A DNA stretch of 64,000 bases from Ruminococcus flavefaciens FD-1 (GTDB lineage Bacteria > Bacillota > Clostridia > Oscillospirales > Ruminococcaceae), in contig ACOK01000104.1 of the NCBI GenBank assembly GCA_000174895.1, positions 1 through 64,000 of the forward strand, read 5' to 3'. Shown one piece after another: positions 45,336-54,552 of this stretch. The stretch's first letter is position 1. Every line of letters begins with the position of its first letter. Below the pieces are notes generated by a model that did no database searches, had not been told where the DNA came from, and worked only from the letters and a program-made list of their open reading frames with translations. The position numbers and the translations under genes are program-made.

Positions 45336-46061
45336 TCACTTCACCGCATACTCAACTGCTTCTTTGAGGTTCAGAGTGCCCTTATAGATGGACTTTCCGC
45401 AGATAGTTCCGTAAAGTCCCATTTCCTTGCAGGCTACGATGTCGTCCATTGTGTGAACTCCGCCGCTTGCCACGATGTTTGCACGTCCCTCTGTAGCGTC
45501 AGCCAGCTTTTTAAGCTGTTCACGGTTAACGCCTGAGAGTGTGCCGTCCTTGGAAATATCGGTGAAAATGAAGTACTTCACTCCCGATTCTATCATCTTG
45601 TCAGCAAGGTCGATGTAGTGAACATCCGAGCTTTCAAGCCAGCCCTCGGTAGCAACCATTTCGTTCATTGCGTCGATCCCTACAACTATCTTCTCACTTC
45701 CGAACTTTTCAACAGCCTCACGTACAAGCTGTGGATTTTTCAGCGCAACCGAACCGAGGATAACTCGTGTAATGCCCATATCAAGGTATTCCTGAATGGT
45801 CTGTATGCTTCTGATGCCGCCGCCAAGTTCCACCTTTAAATTGGTCTTTTCAGCAACGTCTGTGTAGATCTTGGTATTGACGGGACGGCCTTCCTTAGCG
45901 CCGTCAAGATCGACCATATGTATCCATTCTGCGCCTGCCGCCTCAAAGCTTCTGGCTGTCTCAAGATAGTCGGATGCGACTTTTTCAACAGTGTTGAAAT
46001 CTCCCTTGAACAGGCGGACGCAGTTGCCGTCCTTAATGTCTATTGCAGGTAAAATTATCAT
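45336..46061 (-). CDS. hisA: Phosphoribosylformimino-AICAR-P isomerase
   Basis: A 241-residue (beta/alpha)8 barrel. It has IILPAIDIKDGNCVRL with the catalytic Asp, VELGGGIRSIQ, the second-half FTDISKDGTLSGVN Asp, and ASGGVHTMDD. It catalyses the Amadori rearrangement (step four). AAAAGGAG precedes the ATG. The flavodoxin-like gene ends 2 bp upstream. Confidence 0.96.
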   Translation of the reverse strand: MIILPAIDIKDGNCVRLFKGDFNTVEKVASDYLETARSFEAAGAEWIHMVDLDGAKEGRPVNTKIYTDVAEKTNLKVELGGGIRSIQTIQEYLDMGITRVILGSVALKNPQLVREAVEKFGSEKIVVGIDAMNEMVATEGWLESSDVHYIDLADKMIESGVKYFIFTDISKDGTLSGVNREQLKKLADATEGRANIVASGGVHTMDDIVACKEMGLYGTICGKSIYKGTLNLKEAVEYAVK

Positions 46062-46063
46062 TA

Positions 46064-46600
46064 TTATTCTCCTTTTGATCTGATGAGTTCGATCAGCGAT
46101 GTGAGGTATTTTTTGTCCGTCCAGTCACCTTTTTTGTCCTTGACTTCAAGAAGCGGACGGTCCCACTGCTTTACTTCGGCAGGGTCTTTCTTTTCAAGAC
46201 TCTTCATTAAAAGCTTGCACAAGGCCTTATCGGCAAAATTCAGACTGTCAAGATCCCAGACTCCACGATAGTAGAAGAACGGGATATCAGCAAGTTCGCC
46301 GCTGAGATTGCGTTCTTTCAGTATGCCGAGCATCTCTTCATCGTTATCAGGAGCAACTCCACAGCAGAAAACGTAGATATTCCTGCCTTTGAGAGCGCCG
46401 TAATTCTTCCTGAGAAATGAAATGCCCGACACGGAAGCTGCATAAACGCCTCCGCCAAGAACGATATTATCGTATTTTGCAACCTCATTTACATCTGCTT
46501 TTTTAGTGTCGATGACCTTGAAGCCTGTCTCCTGTGAGAGCCATTCTGCATACTTTGCAGAAGCGCCGTATTTTGAACGGCAGAGTATTATTCCGCTCAT
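46064..46600 (-). CDS. Flavodoxin-domain protein
   Basis: A 178-residue protein. The FMN phosphate loop CRSKYGASAKYAEWLS starts the chain, followed by VLGGGVYAASVSG and YVFCCGVAPD, the layout of the flavodoxin/HemG-like group that includes protoporphyrinogen oxidases. The C-terminal ~50 residues are charged. It would carry electrons or act as an oxidoreductase in the cytoplasm. It lies between the phosphatase-fold gene and hisA with 2-5 bp gaps, so it is co-transcribed with his genes. Confidence 0.8.
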   Translation of the reverse strand: MSGIILCRSKYGASAKYAEWLSQETGFKVIDTKKADVNEVAKYDNIVLGGGVYAASVSGISFLRKNYGALKGRNIYVFCCGVAPDNDEEMLGILKERNLSGELADIPFFYYRGVWDLDSLNFADKALCKLLMKSLEKKDPAEVKQWDRPLLEVKDKKGDWTDKKYLTSLIELIRSKGE

Positions 46601-46605
46601 AAGCT

Positions 46606-47295
46606 TTACCTCATTAATTTATTTCGTATCATTTCAGCGTGTCGGGCAGAAAGACCGATCGCTTCAAAATAGCCTTCAACAGTTCCGAAACGCTCTGTGA
46701 AAAGGTCGATAAACCGGTTCATGCTCTTTTCGTTTGCAAGAACGATATTTTTGTCAACTTCGGGATGTGCCGCAAGGAATGCCGCAAGCCGCACATGATT
46801 ATATTCACGGCTGACAACGTAATCATCAACGATGGTATTCCTGTCAACTCCGCAGCCCATGAGAATTATCGCACTGACAACTCCCGTTCTGTCCTTGCCT
46901 GCGGTGCAGTGGAATAGAACTCCGCTTTCTGCTTCGGCAATAGTCCGCCAAACATCGGGAATACTCTCTGCCATGGCAATACTCATGTAGGAATACGGAA
47001 CAGCTTCAAGGCTTTCGGGAACTCCGCTTCCCTCGGTTATGGGGAAATGATGATAGTCAAAACCTTCCATGTCGGCAAATCCGTCGGGAGTTCTCTTACA
47101 TTCCGCTTCCGTCCGCATATCTATTATCGTGGTGATATTCAGTTCACGCAGCTTTTCAGCGTCCTCGGCAGACGGGACCGACGGAACGTCGCTGCGCCAG
47201 ATAACTCCGCATTTCGTAGTCCTGCCGTCAGCCGTTCTCATGCCGCCAAGTTCTCTTGTGTTGTATGAACAGGTAAGCAGACTTTTTCGTTCCAT
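46606..47295 (-). CDS. Tyrosine/dual-specificity phosphatase-fold protein within the his operon
   Basis: A 229-residue protein from the ATG at 47295 (CGGAGG five bases upstream). Features of the Y_phosphatase3 group: TRELGGMRTADGRTTK at the start, TTIIDMRTEAE with the conserved Asp-Arg, and the P-loop VLFHCTAGKDRTGVVS with catalytic Cys and Arg. A helical C-terminus ends VEGYFEAIGLSA. Such enzymes remove phosphate from proteins, lipids or small molecules. The operon lacks a histidinol-phosphatase gene, so this is the natural candidate for step eight, but that is inference. Confidence 0.85.
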   Translation of the reverse strand: MERKSLLTCSYNTRELGGMRTADGRTTKCGVIWRSDVPSVPSAEDAEKLRELNITTIIDMRTEAECKRTPDGFADMEGFDYHHFPITEGSGVPESLEAVPYSYMSIAMAESIPDVWRTIAEAESGVLFHCTAGKDRTGVVSAIILMGCGVDRNTIVDDYVVSREYNHVRLAAFLAAHPEVDKNIVLANEKSMNRFIDLFTERFGTVEGYFEAIGLSARHAEMIRNKLMR

Positions 47296-47408
47296 AATGT
47301 CCTCCGTCATTTATGTGACCTGATATATGCCGCTCTGCCGTTGAGAAAAACGAATCCCCCGACAGCGTTGATATCGCCATACGCAGATCGTTGTTTTTTC
47401 CGGGCAGT

Positions 47409-47867
47409 TTAATCATTTATGTCACCGATATTGTCAGCTGCATTTTTACTTGTATTGTAAACTGTCTTGTCAGCTACATTTTCGTCAGCTTTTACACTTA
47501 TAACGCCCTTTGCGTGTTTTGCTCTGACTTCAACGACGTACCTGCTTGACTCATCTGCGGCAACATCGGTATCCGCATCCGTGATGCCACTAATAACATA
47601 CCCGTTGTCCTCGCCTTTGCGATAAAAGCAAAAATCCGCTTTTCCCTTGTCGATATGAGCGTCAAGGTGTATCTTTTCACCTTTTTCAAGCTGTAACTCA
47701 AATAAATCGGTGCCGTTGAAATTCTCAAAATCAGCATAATATCCGCCGTTTCCGATACTTCTTTCATTGCCTGTAAAATTGTATGCGTTGTCCCAGTAAA
47801 GGAATCCGCCTGCACCTGCTGCTAAAATTGCTCCTGATATGATTATTGCTGCTTTTTTAGTGTTCAT
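47409..47867 (-). CDS. Predicted membrane-anchored or exported small protein
   Basis: A 152-residue protein. An N-terminal hydrophobic helix (~5-24, AAIIISGAILAAGAGGFLYW) precedes a beta-rich domain (~35-130) with an acidic C-terminal region. It begins 2 bp after the preceding membrane-protein gene. No family is recognised. A 62-codon frame overlapping its end on the same strand runs through the phosphatase-fold gene and is not considered real. Confidence 0.65.
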   Translation of the reverse strand: MNTKKAAIIISGAILAAGAGGFLYWDNAYNFTGNERSIGNGGYYADFENFNGTDLFELQLEKGEKIHLDAHIDKGKADFCFYRKGEDNGYVISGITDADTDVAADESSRYVVEVRAKHAKGVISVKADENVADKTVYNTSKNAADNIGDIND

Positions 47868-47868
47868 T

Positions 47869-48201
47869 TTAAATACCTTCCCTATATTTTTTGTATTGAC
47901 GTATATTGCAGATCAGCATTATCAGTAGAGTAACAACACATACCGCCGCAAACATCCATCCCACAAAGTAAGCAAGTCCGTTATCATAATCCTCAAAAAA
48001 GCAAAGCCAAGCCGAAACCGCACCGCATATCAACGTGTTGACTGCAAGACAAACCGAAAATATTTTAGGTGCGGATGTATTTCTGAATATGCGTTTTCCC
48101 AGATTATAAAATACCAGCTGTATCGTGAGCGGAAATAATGCAAACAATAACATGATCCCTATAATTCTGGCTAAATATAAAACCATATCTGTTTTACTCA
48201 T
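47869..48201 (-). CDS. Small integral membrane protein
   Basis: A 110-residue protein with three hydrophobic segments (~8-30, ~45-65, ~73-97) and a basic C-terminus. Its ATG overlaps the hisH stop (ATGA), so it is translated with hisH. Function unknown. Confidence 0.65.
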   Translation of the reverse strand: MSKTDMVLYLARIIGIMLLFALFPLTIQLVFYNLGKRIFRNTSAPKIFSVCLAVNTLICGAVSAWLCFFEDYDNGLAYFVGWMFAAVCVVTLLIMLICNIRQYKKYREGI

Positions 48202-48803
48202 TTTATAAGCTCTCCAAAGCTTTTCAGTATCTTCAGACCTGTCTCTCCGCTCTTTTCGGGATGGAACTGTGCGCCGTAGACGTACTTTCCGTTGTACACC
48301 AGTGCAGGAACACGTCCGCCGTACTCGCTGTATGCGGCTATGTTTTTATCGTCACACTGAGCTTTGTAGGAGTGTACGAAGTAAACGTATTCGTTATCGC
48401 CTACGTTCTCCAGCAGAGGACAGTCGTTCAGCTTCTCCAGCTTGTTCCAGCCCATGTGAGGGATTATCAGGTCGGGCTCCTCCATTTTGATAACAGAGCC
48501 GCCGATAAGTCCAAGACCGTCAGTCTCCTCAAACTCATAGCCCTTCTCGAAGATAAGCTGCATACCCAGACAAATACCGAGGAACGGCTTCTTTTCGGCT
48601 TCTGCCTTGATCGTGTCCACAAGGCCTGTAGCCTCCAGCTTCTTCATAGCGGCAGGAAATGCTCCCACACCGGGGAGGATAACAGCGTCCGCAGACTTGA
48701 CGGAATCGATGTCCGATACCAGTCTGCTTTCAAGTCCCAGATAGTCAAGAGCGTTCTTCACGCTGAAAATATTGCCTGCGCCGTAATCGATTATAGCTAT
48801 CAT
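48198..48803 (-). CDS. hisH: Imidazole glycerol phosphate synthase, glutaminase subunit
   Basis: A 201-residue protein from the ATG at 48803, which overlaps the hisB stop (TGATG). The frame runs upstream inside hisB but has no other start site. It is a class I amidotransferase: IIDYGAGNIFSV at the start, the nucleophile in FLGICLGMQLIF, and the His-Glu pair in GAQFHPEKSG. It feeds ammonia to HisF. The next gene overlaps its stop. Confidence 0.95.
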   Translation of the reverse strand: MIAIIDYGAGNIFSVKNALDYLGLESRLVSDIDSVKSADAVILPGVGAFPAAMKKLEATGLVDTIKAEAEKKPFLGICLGMQLIFEKGYEFEETDGLGLIGGSVIKMEEPDLIIPHMGWNKLEKLNDCPLLENVGDNEYVYFVHSYKAQCDDKNIAAYSEYGGRVPALVYNGKYVYGAQFHPEKSGETGLKILKSFGELIK

Positions 48804-49384
48804 CACAGAACTCCTTTCGTTGAAAGTGTGGAACCGTCTGTATTCTGCGTAACAGCGGTCTTCAGAGCGTGTGCAACTGCCTTGTATACCGCCTCTGCCT
48901 TGTGGTGATCGTTTGAGCCGTAAAGCAGATTGATGTGCAGTGTCATTCCTGAATTGAAGGCGAATGCACGGAAGAATTCCTCTGTCATGCACAGGTCATA
49001 CTGACCGCAGGACTGATTTGTGAACTCGCAGTTGAATACCAGAAACGGACGGTTGCTCAGGTCAAGGCTTGCCATAGCAAGAGATTCGTCCATAGGGATG
49101 TAGGCTGTGCCGTAGCGGACGATTCCCGATTTTGTACCGAGAGCCTGTCCAAGTGCAGTACCGAGGACGATTCCCGTATCCTCGATTGTGTGGTGGCAGT
49201 CAACGTGCAGGTCGCCGTGTACCTTTATACTCATGCTGATGCCGCTGTGTACCGAAAGAGCGGTGAGCATATGGTCAAAAAAGCCGATGCCTGTGTCGAT
49301 ATCTGCCTTGCCTTTGCCGTCAAGAGTAACTGTCACTTTTATCTGTGTCTCTTTTGTTTCACGTTCAAGTGTAGCTGTACGCAT
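48803..49384 (-). CDS. hisB: Imidazoleglycerol-phosphate dehydratase
   Basis: A 193-residue protein. Metal-binding motifs GFFDHMLTALSVHSG, DCHHTIEDTGIV and HHKAEAVYKAVA are intact. It dehydrates imidazole glycerol phosphate (step six). The chain has only the dehydratase; the N-terminal histidinol-phosphatase domain of enteric HisB is absent, so step eight needs another enzyme. AAGGAGG precedes the ATG. Confidence 0.96.
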   Translation of the reverse strand: MRTATLERETKETQIKVTVTLDGKGKADIDTGIGFFDHMLTALSVHSGISMSIKVHGDLHVDCHHTIEDTGIVLGTALGQALGTKSGIVRYGTAYIPMDESLAMASLDLSNRPFLVFNCEFTNQSCGQYDLCMTEEFFRAFAFNSGMTLHINLLYGSNDHHKAEAVYKAVAHALKTAVTQNTDGSTLSTKGVL

Positions 49385-49395
49385 AGCGTCCTCCT

Positions 49396-50454
49396 TTACT
49401 TTGTGAAGAATTTTTCCAGTATCGCAAGAACTTCCGCATTCTCATCGGGAGTGCCTGCTGTTATTCTGATATTTCCTCCGAAAAATCTTATAGCTATAGA
49501 ATTTTCAAGGAGGTATTCGTATATTTCCTTTGACTTGTCAGACTTTATGAAAACAAAGTTGGTGCATGGCTTGTAAACAGCTTCAAATGCATTGTACTTC
49601 TCATTTATTGCTATAATGCCTTCGTAGAGCTTCTTGGTTTCGCTGATAATGGTATTTCTGCAATCGGTCAGCCATTCCTTTTCTGCCAGTATCTCAGAAA
49701 CTATTGTCTGAGCAACGCTGTCGTTGTTATATGGAGACTTAGCTGCTCTCAGGGCAGTTGTGATGGTCTTGTTTGAAACTGCAAAACCGAAACGTACAGC
49801 CGCCATGCCTATCGCCTTTGAACAGGTCTTGAGGATGAGAAGATTGCTGTACTTGTCAACGTCATCAAGAAGTGACTGATCCCAGAAGTCCATGTAAGCC
49901 TCATCGAGGATAACAAGAGTATCTTCAAGTGAGGTGATGATCTTTCTTACGGATTCCCTGTCAAGTCCGAGAGAAGTAGGATTGCAGGGATTTGAGAAGA
50001 TAAGTCCTCTTGCGTTCTTTTCCTTGCAGAAAGCGATAAGAGCATCCGCATCAATGGTCAGGTCAGCGTTTTTCTGATAGGTCTCAACGTTAAGCTCGTA
50101 AAGCTGTGCATAGAAGCCGTACATTGAGAAGTCATGCGACACATTTACCAGTGTATCGCCGCTCTCAAAGAAACAGCTTGTGATAACGCTGATAAGCTCA
50201 TCTGAGCCGTTGCCCGATGTTACAAGGTCGGGAGAAATGCCGTAAAGCTTTGCAAATGCCTCGTTAGGACGCTTTGCAAGACAGTCGGGATAGCGGTTGA
50301 AGTCCACTTTCTTTATGGCATTGCATATCTTCTCTTTAAGGCTGTCGCTGAGGTCAAAACAGCTTTCGTTTGCGTCAAGTCTTATCTTGTATGTGCCCAT
50401 TATCGGGTCGTATGGAACTAAGTCCACCAGTTTTTTATTAAGTTTGTAACTCAT
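49396..50454 (-). CDS. hisC: Histidinol-phosphate aminotransferase
   Basis: A 352-residue fold-type I PLP enzyme. It has NESCFDLSD, NGSDELI, FSNPCNPTS, the Asp-Ala-Tyr in ILDEAYMDF, and the Schiff-base Lys in LKTCSKAIGMAAVR. It transaminates imidazole acetol phosphate (step seven). A short GGGCGG/CCGCCC hairpin lies in the 80 bp before it. Confidence 0.95.
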   Translation of the reverse strand: MSYKLNKKLVDLVPYDPIMGTYKIRLDANESCFDLSDSLKEKICNAIKKVDFNRYPDCLAKRPNEAFAKLYGISPDLVTSGNGSDELISVITSCFFESGDTLVNVSHDFSMYGFYAQLYELNVETYQKNADLTIDADALIAFCKEKNARGLIFSNPCNPTSLGLDRESVRKIITSLEDTLVILDEAYMDFWDQSLLDDVDKYSNLLILKTCSKAIGMAAVRFGFAVSNKTITTALRAAKSPYNNDSVAQTIVSEILAEKEWLTDCRNTIISETKKLYEGIIAINEKYNAFEAVYKPCTNFVFIKSDKSKEIYEYLLENSIAIRFFGGNIRITAGTPDENAEVLAILEKFFTK

Positions 50455-50495
50455 GATCTATCCTTTCTTAGCTATTGCTTTCAAAAACACCTATA

Positions 50496-50516
50496 GGGCG
50501 GTGTGTTTTGCCGCCC
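50496..50516. repeat. Short palindrome within the his operon
   Basis: GGGCGG ... CCGCCC hairpin between hisC and the upstream membrane-protein gene, similar to the short palindromes at 17.5 kb. No T run follows, so a terminator is unlikely. Confidence 0.5.
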
Positions 50517-50534
50517 CATTGCGTATATCTTTTT

Positions 50535-51320
50535 TTACATTGCTTTCACAAATTCAACCATATTGCTGTTTTTATCGATAATGACCGCCATGTTGTGCTG
50601 ATGTTCGCTGTGGAAATCTGCCATGGTCACGTAAACCACAGCGTCGTTTTCACGGTCTTCCCAGAAATCCTCATCATATGGGATAAACATGGTTCTATTG
50701 CTGCCTGTTTCCACGTCAGAAAAACTGTAAGCGGAATCCTTCAGTTCGCTTAATCTGAATGTATATTCAGCATCAGGCGCATATCTGCTTTCATAGTCTG
50801 CCACCGTTTTTTCATTGGCATGGAATACCACGCTTAAACAGCCCTTCTTCCCGAATGAAGACGGAGCGCCGTAAAGGGAATATCTGTCGGCATTTTCAGG
50901 TATTTTATCGGGAAATCCCGAAACATCGGCTACATAGTGACTGCCGAACCAACTCTTCTGAAGCTTGTACTTCCACGCAGAATCCGATCTGATCCCGGAG
51001 GGCGACACTAACCAGATTATCATCAGAAAAACCGAGAATGCGGCGGCAATATCCTTGATGATACGCACTGTCATGACAGCTTTGCTGTTTGCTTTGTTCG
51101 CCAGTAAATAGCGGTAAACTACCTGCAAAAACAGCCAGATCAGCAGCATTGCCAAAGCTATTGAAACGTCCGTTCCTATCACAAGCCATCTGAAAAGCGA
51201 AAAGGCTATGATCAGTATATTGACAACGATGCCCTCTGTGTTTCTTTTCAGCTGACGCTTCCCTATTTCTCTGACTGCCGCTTCATTTGAAGCAGCAGCA
51301 TCAGCGAAGCCTTCCATCAT
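50535..51320 (-). CDS. Membrane protein of unknown function in the his operon
   Basis: A 261-residue protein. Three hydrophobic helices (~28-50, ~53-72, ~85-107) precede a soluble C-terminal domain of about 150 residues with mixed beta strands (GCLSVVFHANEK, EYTFRLSELKD, AVVYVTMADFHS). Its ATG overlaps the hisD stop (ATGA). Family not recognised. Translational coupling implies the insertion is long-standing. Confidence 0.65.
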   Translation of the reverse strand: MMEGFADAAASNEAAVREIGKRQLKRNTEGIVVNILIIAFSLFRWLVIGTDVSIALAMLLIWLFLQVVYRYLLANKANSKAVMTVRIIKDIAAAFSVFLMIIWLVSPSGIRSDSAWKYKLQKSWFGSHYVADVSGFPDKIPENADRYSLYGAPSSFGKKGCLSVVFHANEKTVADYESRYAPDAEYTFRLSELKDSAYSFSDVETGSNRTMFIPYDEDFWEDRENDAVVYVTMADFHSEHQHNMAVIIDKNSNMVEFVKAM

Positions 51321-52600
51321 TCAAATCTTACCTTGATAGCATTAGCGTGTGCAGTAAGTCCCTCACGCTCTGCAATGAGAACGATGTCGTCCTTTGCCTG
51401 ACGGAGAGCGTCCTCGGTATAGTAAGTATAAGCTGTACGCTTTGTGAAGCTTGCAACTCCCAGAGGCGAGAAGAAACGAGCTGTTCCGCTTGTAGGAAGA
51501 ACGTGGTTAGGACCTGCATAGTAGTCGCCGAGAGGCTCTGAAGCGTAGTTTCCGAGGAAGATCGAACCTGCGTTGTCAAGGCTTCCCAGAAGCTCGAACG
51601 GATTCTCCATGAGAACTTCAAGGTGCTCGGGAGCGATCTCATTTGCCAGTTCTACGCACTTCTCACGGCTGTCAGCGATAATGATAGCGCCGTAGTCCTC
51701 CAATGACTTCTCAATGATGGCCTTTCTCTCCAGATACTCCTTCTGACGGTCGATCTCTCTGAGAGTCTCGTCAGCCAGCTTTTCGCTTGTAGTTACCATG
51801 ATAGCGGATGCAAGAACATCGTGCTCAGCCTGTGACATAAGGTCAGCAGCTGCAAACTTAGGCTTGGCTGTATCGTCAGCGATAACGAGTATCTCACTGG
51901 GGCCTGCGATCATGTCGATATCAACAACGCCGTAGAGAAGCTTCTTTGCTGTAGCTACGTAGATGTTTCCGGGACCTACTATCTTGTCGCACTTCGGTAT
52001 CTCCTCGGTACCGTATGCAAGAGCAGCAATTGCCTGTGCACCGCCTGAGAGGAACACTCTGTCAACTCCGCAGATAGCAGCAGCAACAAGGATATCCTTG
52101 TTAGGAGTGCCGTCTTTCAGCGGAGGAGTTACCATGATTATCTCCTTAACGCCTGCAATTTTAGCAGGGATAGCATTCATGAGAACGCTTGAAGGATATG
52201 CAGCTGTACCGCCGGGAACGTAAAGTCCTACACGGTGCAGGCCACGTACTCTCTGACCCATGATAACGCCGTTTTCCTTGGGAGAGATAAAGCTCTGCTC
52301 TACCTGTCTGTTGTGGAAGTCGGCGATATTCTCCTGTGCATTCAGAAGAGCGTCAACGAATTCCTGATCTGCTTCTGTAAGAGCGTCATTGATGACCTCT
52401 CTCGGAACTTCGTAATACTGAGGAAGATTGCCGTCGAATTTGAGAGTGTAGTTCTTTACAGCCTCGTCGCCGCCGTTCTTGACAGTTTCGATTATCTCGG
52501 TAACTACTTCCTCGACCTTTTTATTTGTCTCGCCGCTTCTCTTTTTGAGGTCAGCGAGGAATTTTACTTCATCAGTGCCGTTTGCATATATTTTCTTCAT
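51317..52600 (-). CDS. hisD: Histidinol dehydrogenase
   Basis: A 427-residue protein. VGLYVPGGTAAYPSSVLM, the GPGNIYVATAKKLL motif, AGPSEILVIAD, the catalytic Glu-His in EIAPEHLEV, and GPNHVLPTSGTARF with the zinc-site His are all present. It makes histidine from histidinol in two NAD-linked oxidations (last steps). It overlaps hisG by one base (TAATG). Confidence 0.97.
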   Translation of the reverse strand: MKKIYANGTDEVKFLADLKKRSGETNKKVEEVVTEIIETVKNGGDEAVKNYTLKFDGNLPQYYEVPREVINDALTEADQEFVDALLNAQENIADFHNRQVEQSFISPKENGVIMGQRVRGLHRVGLYVPGGTAAYPSSVLMNAIPAKIAGVKEIIMVTPPLKDGTPNKDILVAAAICGVDRVFLSGGAQAIAALAYGTEEIPKCDKIVGPGNIYVATAKKLLYGVVDIDMIAGPSEILVIADDTAKPKFAAADLMSQAEHDVLASAIMVTTSEKLADETLREIDRQKEYLERKAIIEKSLEDYGAIIIADSREKCVELANEIAPEHLEVLMENPFELLGSLDNAGSIFLGNYASEPLGDYYAGPNHVLPTSGTARFFSPLGVASFTKRTAYTYYTEDALRQAKDDIVLIAEREGLTAHANAIKVRFE

Positions 52601-53229
52601 TACAGATTCTCCTCAATAAGTTCAATAAGTCTTTCTATCTCTGCCTGTCTCATTTTAAGGCTTACGGTATTTGCGATAAGTCTTGCGGAGATAGGTGCTA
52701 CATCCTCGATGACTTCAAGTCCGTTCTCTTTAAGAGTAGTTCCTGTCTCAACGATATCAACGATACCGTCAGCAAGTTCAAGCAGAGGTGCAAGCTCGAC
52801 TGAGCCCTCTATCTTAATTATCTCGGTATCCATTCCCTTCTTCTCGAAGAAGCTTCTTGCTACGTTAGGATACTTTGTTGCAATTGTCTTTATGCCGTAG
52901 CCGCTGTAGAAATCGTACCCTTTCTTTGTAGCCAGAGCGAATTTGCATCTGCCGAAGCCAAGGTCTACCAGTTCGTAGAACTTTCCACGCATTTCCATGA
53001 TAGTGTCCTTGCCCACAACGCCCATGTCGCATACACCGTGCTCAACATAAGTGATAACGTCGTTCGCCTTTGCGAGGACAACCTCAATATTCGCATCAGG
53101 TACGGGAAGGATGAGCTTTCTGCCCTTTTCACGTACTGCTGTACAGTCGAATCCCAGCTTTTCAAGGAGTCCCACTGTGTCCTTTTCAAGTCTGCCCTTA
53201 GTAAGAGCCATTCTGATAGGCTTGTTCAT
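52600..53229 (-). CDS. hisG: ATP phosphoribosyltransferase, short form
   Basis: A 209-residue protein, the short form without the C-terminal regulatory domain. It has RMALTKGRLEKDTVGLLEKLG, GVVGKDTIME, and the PRPP-binding loop in GIVDIVETGTTLKENGLEV. It catalyses step one and needs HisZ, encoded directly upstream with a one-base overlap. Confidence 0.96.
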   Translation of the reverse strand: MNKPIRMALTKGRLEKDTVGLLEKLGFDCTAVREKGRKLILPVPDANIEVVLAKANDVITYVEHGVCDMGVVGKDTIMEMRGKFYELVDLGFGRCKFALATKKGYDFYSGYGIKTIATKYPNVARSFFEKKGMDTEIIKIEGSVELAPLLELADGIVDIVETGTTLKENGLEVIEDVAPISARLIANTVSLKMRQAEIERLIELIEENL

Positions 53230-54422
53230 TATTCTTCCTCCTTGCTTTCGCTGTCGATAACAACTACTCTTGCTATCTTCTTTTCTCTTGCATATTCTCT
53301 TACGCTGTCCAGATCATCGAACAGAGCGTTCTCGACAACCAGTCCCTGTTCACGGAGTTCCTGAGCAGCCTTCAGTGCAGCAACTTCACAGCCTTCCTCA
53401 GCATAAACGATAGCGTCTATCTGCTTCTCGGCAGGGAATACACCGTTCTTCATGATAGCCTTTTCGATTCCGTTGACATTTACAGCAAAACCGATAGCAG
53501 GCACATCATAGCCGAATTCTGAGATAAGCTTGTCGTAGCGTCCGCCTGAGAGTACTTCTTCGCCGTGTCCCTGTAAGTAGCCCTTGATAATGAGGCCTGT
53601 GTAGTAGTCGGTCTTGTTTACCAGACCCAGATCAACGGTGATAGAAGCTTCACCTCCGCATATCTCGGAGATATCGTTGTAGATATCCTTCAGCTCTTCA
53701 AGGAGGCGCTTGATGTTGTCATCAGGCATAAGCTCCTCGGCCTTGTCGAATACTTCGATTCCGCCGAAAAGTGCAGGAAGCTTCTTCAGAGCGTTTGTCA
53801 CGCTGCTTGTTCCGAATGTATCAAGGAAGTCATTGAGTGCAGGGAAGTTCTTGTTCTCGATGAGCTTTCTGATATTCTCCTTCTCCTTGGGAGTAGCCTC
53901 AAGACGTCCCACCAGTTCCTTGAATATACCGATATGACCGATCTCAAGTGAGAATTCCATGCCGAATGAGCGGAGCGAATCAACAGCAGTTGAGATAACT
54001 TCAAGGTCAGCCATTTTCTGCTGTGAGCCGATAAGCTCGATACCTGTCTGAACTATCTCATCGCTTCTGCCCTTGAGTGCAGGCTCTGTAAGGTATACAG
54101 GCTGATCATAGCAGAATTTGAGAGGAAGCTCGGCTTCTCTCAGTCTTGTAGCCACAACCCTTGCGATAGGCATTGTGGAATCGGGTCTCATAACGAGAAG
54201 TCTGCCCTTGCTGTCGGTGAGCTTGTAGAGATTCACCTGCGGGAAGTAGCGTGAATTCAGGTTGAACACGTCAAAAAATTCAAGTCCCGGTGTGATGATC
54301 TCGCTGTAGCCTCTGCTCTTGAAAAGTTCCATGAGGCTGTTTTCTATATTTCTTCTGATTATGCACTCGCCGAAGAGAAGATCTTTAGTTCCCTCGGGAG
54401 TTATCAAATCGTAATTTCTCAT
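53229..54422 (-). CDS. hisZ: ATP phosphoribosyltransferase regulatory subunit
   Basis: A 397-residue protein from the ATG at 54422 (AGAGGAGGATATT upstream). A class II aminoacyl-tRNA synthetase-like core has TPEGTKDLLFGE, a motif-2-like RPDSTMPIARVVATRL and a motif-3-like LSGGRYDKLISEFG. It lacks an anticodon domain typical of HisS. Together with short HisG it forms the hetero-octameric first enzyme and binds histidine for feedback. A strong promoter overlaps the polC end. Confidence 0.93.
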   Translation of the reverse strand: MRNYDLITPEGTKDLLFGECIIRRNIENSLMELFKSRGYSEIITPGLEFFDVFNLNSRYFPQVNLYKLTDSKGRLLVMRPDSTMPIARVVATRLREAELPLKFCYDQPVYLTEPALKGRSDEIVQTGIELIGSQQKMADLEVISTAVDSLRSFGMEFSLEIGHIGIFKELVGRLEATPKEKENIRKLIENKNFPALNDFLDTFGTSSVTNALKKLPALFGGIEVFDKAEELMPDDNIKRLLEELKDIYNDISEICGGEASITVDLGLVNKTDYYTGLIIKGYLQGHGEEVLSGGRYDKLISEFGYDVPAIGFAVNVNGIEKAIMKNGVFPAEKQIDAIVYAEEGCEVAALKAAQELREQGLVVENALFDDLDSVREYAREKKIARVVVIDSESKEEE

Positions 54423-54552
54423 AATATCCTCCTCTTTAATAATTCGTAATACGTAATTATTTAAGTCCGTCCACCATGTGGACACCGCAATTCCGCATTC
54501 CGAATTATGAATTCCGAATTTTAAAAGCACTTTAGTCTGCTAACATGATAAT

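Noticed and set aside
47228-47416. 62-codon minus-strand ORF
   Set aside because: Most of its length is out of frame over the start region of the phosphatase-fold gene, with low-quality composition and no ribosome site.
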